From the NCBI GenBank assembly GCA_002714785.1, contig PAYP01000104.1, positions 28,257 through 76,693 on the forward strand: DNA of 48,437 nucleotides. Direction: 5' to 3'. Positions 42,536 through 48,437 of this stretch are shown here, piece by piece (the first letter of the stretch is position 1; each line of letters opens with the position of its first letter). Position numbers and translations under genes: made by a program. The DNA is from Candidatus Poribacteria bacterium (lineage in GTDB: Bacteria; Poribacteria; WGA-4E; UBA9662). The notes under the pieces were generated by a model. It ran no database searches and was not told where the DNA came from. It saw only the letters and a list, made by a program, of their open reading frames with translations.

Positions 42536-43528
42536 CTATTTGTAACGAACCCTTGGATCTAAAAGAGGATAACTCAGGTCAACCAGCAGAGCCGCAGTAG
42601 CAATACCAACAATTGAAAAAATAGTTATACCTAGAATTAAATTAAAATCTGCCTGAAAGACTCCCATATAAAGGGAATATCCAATCCCAGGGTAACTAAA
42701 AACAATCTCGATGATTAATGCACCACCAAAAACAGATCCAAGAGAAAGCCCTAAATCAGTTATCTGAGGTAGCATGGTATTCCTTGTGATGTAAAAAAGG
42801 ACAATTCTCCACTTTTCTAAACCTGCCGTTTCAGCGTATTTGACGTAATCGCTGCCAACAACGGTAGTGGTTAAGGCTTTAGCCATGATAAATCGAAATG
42901 CAGTTGACAGGAAGATCAATGAAGTAGCAGGTAATAGACTATGCTCAAAAATACTGCTGATATATGCCCAACTTAATGCGGGTTTTCCTGAAGATCCGCC
43001 TACTAGTGGAAAAATAGGGAAATAGTAAGAAAAAATCATTACTAAAATCAGGGCTAGTATGTAATGCGGAATAGGATAAATTGAGATAAATACCTTGTCA
43101 ATAATTTGCCACTTGACACTTGACGGAGAGTAACCAGCCAAAGTACCAAGAATTACACCAAGTAACCAAGAGATCAAAGTGGAAGTTGTCAGTAATCCCA
43201 CTGTCCACGGTAACCCTTTAGCAATAATTTCAGTAACTGGTGTAGGAAAAGAACTTAGTGATGGGCCAAGGTCTCCTCTTACTAACCGTTTCCAAAAGTT
43301 GATATACTGGTCCAGTTGGGTCCCACCTAAACCGTATAGGTCAGCTAAGACTTCCTTTAGATTTTCTACTGCTCTAGGATCTAGTGTCTGCAAACTACCT
43401 AAAGAACTAAGAGTCCTTTCGACCGGATCACCAGGAATCATTCTGGGAATAATGAAAGTGACAGTGATACCAATGAAGATTGTAATACCCCATTGGCTGA
43501 TTCGAGGTATCAAATAACTCTTGAGCAT
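42536..43528 (-). CDS. Oligopeptide-type ABC importer, permease (DppB/OppB-like)
   Basis: 330 residues with six predicted transmembrane helices. The N-terminal I-T-I-F-I-G-I-T-V-T-F-I-I-P-R-M-I-P-G-D-P is the typical OppB start (F-x-x-x-R-x-x-P-G-D-P). The coupling region near V-K-Y-A-E-T-A-G-L-E-K-W-R matches the E-A-A loop (K-x-A-x-x-x-G). The end L-L-D-P-R-V-R-Y is the classical OppB terminus (Y-x-x-L-D-P-R-V-R-Y). Nine bases after the binding-protein gene. Inner membrane, dimerises with the DppC-like permease. Confidence 0.93.
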   Translation of the reverse strand: MLKSYLIPRISQWGITIFIGITVTFIIPRMIPGDPVERTLSSLGSLQTLDPRAVENLKEVLADLYGLGGTQLDQYINFWKRLVRGDLGPSLSSFPTPVTEIIAKGLPWTVGLLTTSTLISWLLGVILGTLAGYSPSSVKWQIIDKVFISIYPIPHYILALILVMIFSYYFPIFPLVGGSSGKPALSWAYISSIFEHSLLPATSLIFLSTAFRFIMAKALTTTVVGSDYVKYAETAGLEKWRIVLFYITRNTMLPQITDLGLSLGSVFGGALIIEIVFSYPGIGYSLYMGVFQADFNLILGITIFSIVGIATAALLVDLSYPLLDPRVRYK

Positions 43529-43537
43529 ATTTGCAGG

Positions 43538-45505
43538 CTATTCACTTACCGTTGCAGGATCGACTGGTGTAAGGTGCTGTAAGGTAAATCTCCCTCCACC
43601 AAACCAATAAAGCGGCTGAGTAAACGGATTTTCACTGGTTGGAAAGCCAGTCCAGTAATGTTCGTCGATAGTTACGAATTTCTTAAAGCTTATGGTGACA
43701 ATTGAGTACATATTCTCAAGCCACAATTTCATAAATGATTGTCCCAGTTCTATCGATCGAGGATCTTTAGGATGGAGTTGATCTAGTTCATCTATGATAT
43801 GGTCCATTTCTTTTGATTTTATTCGTAAAATATTATTACTACCATTACCGGCTGTGGACTTGCCAACCGGGGTATAAAAACGAGAGTGTAAGCCAAAAAT
43901 CGCCTGCCATTTATCACCTGTTACGTCTCCAGCACTGGCATTACCCCAACTGGAAGTAGCTTCGAATTCACCCATGTATTCACGTGTGCTGTACGGATCG
44001 CGCTGTAACGTTTCTAATTCCAACTTGAGGCCAAATTCAGCCCATTGGTCCTGGGCACCAATAGCTAATCGATAAATGTCTACTTCATCCGGAGCCACGA
44101 TCATGCTGACCGTCCACAATTTACCGTCTGGCTTTAGCCATTTACCATCAGAGTTACGAGCAAAACCATTTTTTAGTAATAACTTTTCCGCCACTTTTGG
44201 ATCATGCTTCCACCAACCAGTACCAAACATTAACCTTAATTCTTCAGCGTCAGTAGGCACAGTATAGCCTTGCATTCTGGCCCATTTAGCAATTTGCTCT
44301 GGGATGGTGTCATCGTATGGATGATATAACTCTCCGTCCCCAATTTTAATCTGTAATGATTTCAACCAACTTTCCATGGGATCATGGTACAAATTCATCA
44401 GTTTGGGGGTGGCTGGCTGAGGAAGTGCGGTCACACGAGCAACACCACCGATATATTCCGTTTGTAGATCTACGATATCTAAGGCTAAAGTGAGTGCCCA
44501 TCGAACATCCTTATTTTCTAATACAGTCTCTTCGCCTAAATTAAAACCAAAATACCTGCAGGTCAACTCATTTGGGTATGCCCAAGGAAAGGATTTGTAC
44601 CAAGAGCGAGCCTTAGGAGTCTTTCGAAGAATGGACTGAAAAGCTTCATAGTCAACGTTCATGAAAAGATCTAGCTCGTGTCGGCCCATCGCCATAGCCT
44701 TACGCTCACTACCGCCGTAAAAAATACTCATAATGTAGGGAGGGCCAGCTTTCCCTGTCAATATTCCCGCAGTAGTTCTTTGCCAGTCTTCGCGACGTTT
44801 AAATAATTCCCAATATCCAGAGGGATCGGAATCTGCATATTCATAGGCTCCCAGAGAAACTAATGGATTATTAAACCTAAATGTCATCGGATCTGAAACA
44901 TTTTCCCAAATATGCTTGGGTTGCATCCATATTGCGTTATACCTAACTTCAAAATAGTAGTGAAAGCGAGGGTTGGGAATCTTTAATTCGAAGACAACAG
45001 TATATTTATCTAATTTGTTAGCTTTTTCAACGAACAAATCTAGCTCTGTGGACCAATTCATACCCAAGTTCGATTTTAAATTGTTAACGGTAAAAACTAA
45101 GTCTTCCGCACTAAACTCTACACCATCACTCCAATATACACCGGGGCGTAGCTTGACAGTCATTTTTCGAAAATCCTCACTGTAAATTGGAGGTTCGATT
45201 GCTAAAGCATTAACTTGTTTTCCTGTTTCTTGGTCAATATACCAGAGTGTATCCATAATCAGACCTTGTCTGGTCGGACTAGGTGGTCCTGGCATCCACA
45301 AATTAAAGTTCTCGACTACGCTGTAACGAAAAATTTGGTCTAGAACGAAAACCTCTTGACGTGGAATATCAATAGGAAGTTGTGACTTCGGGTTTGCTTT
45401 TGGCTTTTTGTGTTGATTTTCATTAGTGTTTCCACAACCTAAATAAAATATGGCTGTAAAAATAAAAATCATTGTTCCGAATACAACATTTAATCGATTA
45501 TTCAC
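43538..45505 (-). CDS. Solute-binding lipoprotein of the Opp/Dpp-type operon
   Basis: 655 residues from GTG at 45505, chosen because GGAG lies six bases before it and the signal peptide follows at once; the frame is open to an ATG at 45604, which adds 33 non-signal residues. Lipobox F-Y-L-G-C (about residue 24 of this start). SBP_bac_5 segments: M-T-V-K-L-R-P-G-V-Y-W-S-D-G-V-E-F-S-A-E-D-L, P-N-P-R-F, S-L-G-A-Y-E-Y, and V-R-W-A-L-T-L-A-L-D. Longer than most (about 530-600), like the large sugar- or peptide-binding members of uncultured phyla. Delivers ligand to the permeases encoded directly downstream. Ligand unknown; the context of glycan enzymes favours an oligosaccharide, but peptides are equally possible. 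Confidence 0.92.
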   Translation of the reverse strand: MNNRLNVVFGTMIFIFTAIFYLGCGNTNENQHKKPKANPKSQLPIDIPRQEVFVLDQIFRYSVVENFNLWMPGPPSPTRQGLIMDTLWYIDQETGKQVNALAIEPPIYSEDFRKMTVKLRPGVYWSDGVEFSAEDLVFTVNNLKSNLGMNWSTELDLFVEKANKLDKYTVVFELKIPNPRFHYYFEVRYNAIWMQPKHIWENVSDPMTFRFNNPLVSLGAYEYADSDPSGYWELFKRREDWQRTTAGILTGKAGPPYIMSIFYGGSERKAMAMGRHELDLFMNVDYEAFQSILRKTPKARSWYKSFPWAYPNELTCRYFGFNLGEETVLENKDVRWALTLALDIVDLQTEYIGGVARVTALPQPATPKLMNLYHDPMESWLKSLQIKIGDGELYHPYDDTIPEQIAKWARMQGYTVPTDAEELRLMFGTGWWKHDPKVAEKLLLKNGFARNSDGKWLKPDGKLWTVSMIVAPDEVDIYRLAIGAQDQWAEFGLKLELETLQRDPYSTREYMGEFEATSSWGNASAGDVTGDKWQAIFGLHSRFYTPVGKSTAGNGSNNILRIKSKEMDHIIDELDQLHPKDPRSIELGQSFMKLWLENMYSIVTISFKKFVTIDEHYWTGFPTSENPFTQPLYWFGGGRFTLQHLTPVDPATVSE

Positions 45506-45604
45506 TTGGTACTCCAATCTCTCTATGATTTCATCGCTCAGTGTGAAATCATTACGTATCTCCCTTATGTTAATAAACCAAAAGCTCAATTTCTTCATAC
45601 CCAA

Positions 45605-45999
45605 TCAAACTATCGGAATGATAGTAGGCTCGAAAATCTCTAAAGATTACTGACGTGTCATCTTTTTTGGGGTGATGAGATATAAATCGTCCCTAATCAG
45701 ACAACAATCGACCTCAGTATGATGTGGATAACTGATGAAGCTGATTAGGTGTCACACAATAGAATGGCCTTAGTTACTCTTGAATAAGTAATTCTCTTTC
45801 TGAAGATGAAATGTAATTCTTTACTCAATTGGGCTCTGAGTACTTTGCTGGCAATAAACTGCCCTATGCGAGCTTAATCCCAACATCCTATTACAATAAA
45901 AAGAATTATACAAGGGAGCAAATGTAAAAAGTGGCGTTGACGCACTCAAAAAAACGGCATACAATCACCAAAACCGATAGTTTAAGAATAGGTTTATTT
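45605..45999. other. Intergenic stretch between the ABC operon and the broken PhyH
   Basis: 395 bases between divergent units, holding the promoter of the ABC operon (minus) and that of the pseudogene (plus). A GTG at 45931 is open in frame to the PhyH pseudogene, but the first 23 codons are not PhyH-like. No repeat or RNA seen. Confidence 0.45.
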
Positions 46000-46887
46000 G
46001 TGCAAAAAGAAAAAGTACTTAGCGAAAAACAAATTCGTTTCTGGGAAGAAAATGGGTATGTGGTGGTAAAGAATGCAGTTCCAGAAGAAAATTTATCTGC
46101 TATGGTCGAATCCATCTGGTCTTTCTTGGAAATTGATCCCGGTGATCAAGAAAATTGGTATGCTAAAACGCCACGTAGTTCGCAATATCCGGATTCTCTT
46201 ATTTCTCAAGCTTGGAATGGTCGAAATTTACCAGCACCAGTCGCTCTGGGACAATCGCCAATACCCACGTATTCATCGAGCTTTCGCTCAGATTTGGCAA
46301 ACTGAAAAACTCTGGGTTTCACTCGATCGTGCTAACATGAAACCACCTACTCGTTCACAAAATCCAGAATGGAACAATTACGGCATGATACATTGGGATG
46401 TCGATACTTCTCAGCAAGCGATTCCGTTTGGGGTGCAGGGAGTTCTTTACTTGACTGATACAGCCGAGAATCAGGGTGAATTTCAGTGTATTCCCGGATT
46501 TCATCATACTTTCTACGATTGGGTCAAGAGTCAACCAGTTGACCGTAATCCAAGAGTTCCTAATTTGAATGGATTGGATGTCAAATCAATTGCAGGACAA
46601 GCTGGTGATTTGCTGATTTGGCATCGTTTACTAGCTCACGGTAATGGCCATAATGCATCGACGCAACCACGTTTAGCACAATACATTACTATGTCACCGA
46701 TTAATACTAAACTGAAAAAAATACACTTTTATTTCAACAAAGGTGTGCAGAGCGTATCGAAGCTTGGCGTCAGCGTCGACCGACCTCAGGGTGGCCAGGA
46801 GACCCTAGGATTGGGAACCACAATTGTCAAACAGCTCAATTAACCTCCTTAGGACGAAAGTTGTTAGGGTTAGATATGTGGGAATAA
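46000..46887 (+). pseudogene. PhyH family gene with two compensating frameshifts
   Basis: Frame A from GTG 46000 (also open from GTG 45931) reads V-L-S-E-K-Q-I-R-F-W-E-E-N-G-Y-V-V-V-K-N-A-V-P, a PhyH start. Near 46195-46220 the homology moves to the next frame: G-M-V-E-I-Y-Q-H-Q-S-L-W-D-N-R-Q, M-I-H-W-D-V-D-T-S with the H-x-D, and R-L-L-A-H-G-N-G-H-N with the distal His. Near 46711-46730, at an A-rich run, it returns to frame A as Q-R-C-A-E-R-I-E-A-W-R-Q-R-R-P, G-W-P-G-D-P-R and L-G-R-K-L-L-G-L-D-M-W-E, ending TAA 46885-46887. So all catalytic residues remain, but two indels break translation. Could be a pseudogene or two assembly indels. Confidence 0.8.
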
Positions 46888-47116
46888 CTGAGATAAATTC
46901 TCTAAATATTTCATTAGGTCTCCTGAGAAGTTGACAAGATAGTACCTGTTTATTCATTGATTATTTTAGATAGGTGGCTAAATTAAGCTCCCAGAGACTA
47001 GACCTAGCAAGTCAATTTTGCAAAAACACTATAGTAGGAATAAATATAATTGTACTAAATGTGTTTGTCTGCCTAACCGCGACGATATTACTAATTATAA
47101 ATTAAGAGTAAGAGAC

Positions 47117-47905
47117 ATGAAAAATCGAGTTTGTCAGTTAGTGATTATTAATATTCTTTTGTTACCTTTCTGTTTGAGTTTCTCGGCGGCGATTGATTTG
47201 GGTACGGTAGAAGTATCGTATCTTTTTGAAGAAGGGAAAGGTAAGTTAGCAAAGGATGCATCTCCTAACAAGAGAAATGGATCCCTGGAAGGTGGTGTCA
47301 AGTACGGACCTGGAAAGTTTGGCCAAGGTTTAATTTACGATGGCAAGGACGATAACTTGATAGTTAGAAATTATCATGGGATTAGTGGAAAAAATCCGAG
47401 AACCATTTTGTATTGGTTCAAGAGTGCCAGTACACGAGAACATTCTTGGGTTAAGTGGGGGGTAGTCGAACCAACTAGGAAGTATTATGTGAGAGCCCAT
47501 GTGGCTGGTGCAATATGTTGGCTTCGAGTAGAAAACGCCGGTGGCAATAATTGGGGAGGAGATGACGTTTGCGACGGCAAATGGCATCACCATGCTATTG
47601 TTTTTCCCAAAGGCTCTAAAGACGTTGAAGACCACCAAATCTACGTTGATGGAAAATTAAATGGGAAGAACGGGGCAGCTAATCCTATGGATACCGACGG
47701 TGAGGGGCAGGAAGTTGTAATGGGCGACTTTTTGGCGCACCATGCCTTCATGCATGGCTCATTCGATGAAGTTGCCATCTTTAGTATTGCACTAACGAAA
47801 AAGCAGATTGAGTTAGTTATGAACAATGGACTAGCATCGGTTTTGTCCATCGATCCCAAGGATAAACTTTCCACTAACTGGGGCTTAATTAAGTCTACTT
47901 ATTAA
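47117..47905 (+). CDS. Secreted LamG-like jelly-roll protein
   Basis: 262 residues from the ATG at 47117, followed at once by a signal peptide (V-I-I-N-I-L-L-L-P-F-C-L-S-F-S-A-A); an upstream TTG at 47018 gives 33 extra non-signal residues. One concanavalin-A/LamG domain: V-E-V-S-Y-L-F-E-E-G-K-G-K, D-A-S-P-N-K-R-N-G-S-L, F-G-Q-G-L-I-Y-D-G-K-D-D, T-I-L-Y-W-F-K, D-G-K-W-H-H-H-A-I-V-F, G-S-F-D-E-V-A-I-F-S-I-A-L-T. The very C-terminus, D-K-L-S-T-N-W-G-L-I-K-S-T-Y, closely resembles the end of the LamG protein at 19040-19825 (K-I-A-T-T-W-G-R-V-K-A-A-R). Secreted or surface-exposed carbohydrate-binding role inferred. Confidence 0.87.
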   Translation: MKNRVCQLVIINILLLPFCLSFSAAIDLGTVEVSYLFEEGKGKLAKDASPNKRNGSLEGGVKYGPGKFGQGLIYDGKDDNLIVRNYHGISGKNPRTILYWFKSASTREHSWVKWGVVEPTRKYYVRAHVAGAICWLRVENAGGNNWGGDDVCDGKWHHHAIVFPKGSKDVEDHQIYVDGKLNGKNGAANPMDTDGEGQEVVMGDFLAHHAFMHGSFDEVAIFSIALTKKQIELVMNNGLASVLSIDPKDKLSTNWGLIKSTY

Positions 47906-48014
47906 ATTTTTTGGCTCGAAATACAGCGAAATCGGGATCGAATTGCTCAGGTTTTCTCTTTTTTTTAATACAAGAACAAACACGCTCAATTAAAAACAAG
48001 TTGGATGGTTTAAC

Positions 48015-48437
48015 TTATTCTAGTTGTTGATCTAGTTTATTTAAATCCGTATTTCTTAAGCTAGGATTGGCTTTATATTGATAATAAGTGTTGAGTACTT
48101 TTCCAACGTAACGCTCGGTTTCACGAATCAGAGGAATATCATGTTTGACCCGTCCAGGTCCAGCATTGTAGGCCGCTAACGCTAAGGCGTAGTTGCCTTC
48201 ATATCGATTTAGCATTTGGCGTAAATACTTCGCACTGGCCTCTAGATTCCTTCTAGCATCGAACCGTTGATCTACTTTAGGGTTAATAGTTGGGGATAAA
48301 GGATCGTGGTACTCAGGCACTTTCAAACCGAGGTCTCTTGCTGTCGGTGCCATTAGTTGCCCCAACCCGACCGCACCACTTTTGGAAATGGCACTTGGTT
48401 GGAAACTCGATTCCATTTTAACTAGAGCCATCAGATA
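48015..48437 (-). CDS. Lytic transglycosylase (SLT domain), C-terminal part
   Basis: The minus-strand frame enters from beyond the right edge (Y-L at 48437-48432, then M-A-L-V-K-M-E-S-S-F). The catalytic Glu is in K-M-E-S-S-F-Q-P. The rest of the Slt70/MltC-type SLT fold is present: S-K-S-G-A-V-G-L-G-Q-L-M-A-P-T-A-R-D-L-G, then L-A-L-A-A-Y-N-A-G-P-G-R-V, and E-T-E-R-Y-V-G-K-V-L near the end. It cleaves peptidoglycan with formation of 1,6-anhydromuramic acid. The signal peptide or other N-terminal domains are outside the window, so only 141 residues are seen; the ATG at 48431 inside the SLT core is not the true start. Converges with the LamG gene. Confidence 0.92.
   Translation of the reverse strand, partial: YLMALVKMESSFQPSAISKSGAVGLGQLMAPTARDLGLKVPEYHDPLSPTINPKVDQRFDARRNLEASAKYLRQMLNRYEGNYALALAAYNAGPGRVKHDIPLIRETERYVGKVLNTYYQYKANPSLRNTDLNKLDQQLE

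Noticed and set aside
1-48437. tRNA, rRNA, tmRNA, CRISPR or transposase genes
   Set aside because: I looked for T-arm consensus sequences, rRNA-like blocks, regularly spaced repeats and transposase motifs in intergenic regions and found none that hold up by eye.

Overview
This is an AT-rich 48 kb chromosomal window from an uncultured-type bacterium with a Gram-negative envelope: lipoproteins, TolC-like outer-membrane protein and beta-barrel proteins ending in Phe. No rRNA, tRNA, phage or complete insertion sequence is visible. The gene content is an expanded phytanoyl-CoA dioxygenase (PhyH) family, a sulfatase, an Asp-box sialidase, LamG proteins, CotH, an integral membrane protein recalling DUF6785, and Ldh_2 and FGGY enzymes. 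This mix is best known from Poribacteria and related Latescibacterota/Planctomycetes-like lineages, so a Poribacteria-like host is my inference. Coding density is modest, with long gene-free gaps and several decayed genes, which suggests ongoing gene loss (or, for some frameshifts, assembly indels).

Layout. 1-3.1 kb: N-terminus of a sulfatase (minus), a decayed DUF2157-like membrane gene, a SHOCT-like small protein and a renalase-like flavoprotein. 3.1-8.6 kb: a PhyH, a three-His-box fatty acid desaturase, a PhyH broken by in-frame stops, and a YghZ-like aldo/keto reductase. 8.5-10.7 kb: a hairpin-rich non-coding stretch, a tautomerase and a methyltransferase. 10.9-15.1 kb: a copper-type cluster (Cys-rich membrane protein, DUF3347 lipoprotein, TolC-family lipoprotein, multicopper oxidase) with a palindrome and nested hairpin in its leader. 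15.1-20.9 kb: a large membrane protein, a sedoheptulokinase-like FGGY kinase, a LamG protein and an Ldh_2 dehydrogenase. 21.2-21.4 kb: a remnant of the GlpD C-terminus. 21.5-24.3 kb: a minus-strand operon of C-N hydrolase, sialidase and polysaccharide deacetylase. 24.6-32.6 kb (plus strand): a PhyH remnant, a PH-domain protein, a lipoprotein, a PhyH, a beta-barrel, a non-canonical PhyH, a CotH protein and an orphan solute-binding lipoprotein. 32.6-34.2 kb: almost empty. 34.2-38.8 kb: a frameshifted beta-barrel gene, then on the minus strand PhyH, PHP phosphoesterase, non-canonical PhyH and a sugar-isomerase-like TIM barrel. 38.8-45.5 kb: a uridine-kinase-like gene and a complete five-gene Opp/Dpp-type ABC operon. 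45.9-48.4 kb: a doubly frameshifted PhyH, a second LamG protein and the C-terminal part of a lytic transglycosylase.

How it may fit together (inference): LamG, CotH and lipoproteins would act at the cell surface. The ABC importer and the orphan binding protein would bring in oligomers. Sulfatase, sialidase and deacetylase, none with a signal peptide, would process them in the cytoplasm, feeding the kinase, dehydrogenase, AKR and isomerase. The eight PhyH loci (five intact, three decayed) probably oxidise diverse small molecules. Two intact members lack the Asp of the iron-binding H-x-D motif, which is the most intriguing biochemical signal here.
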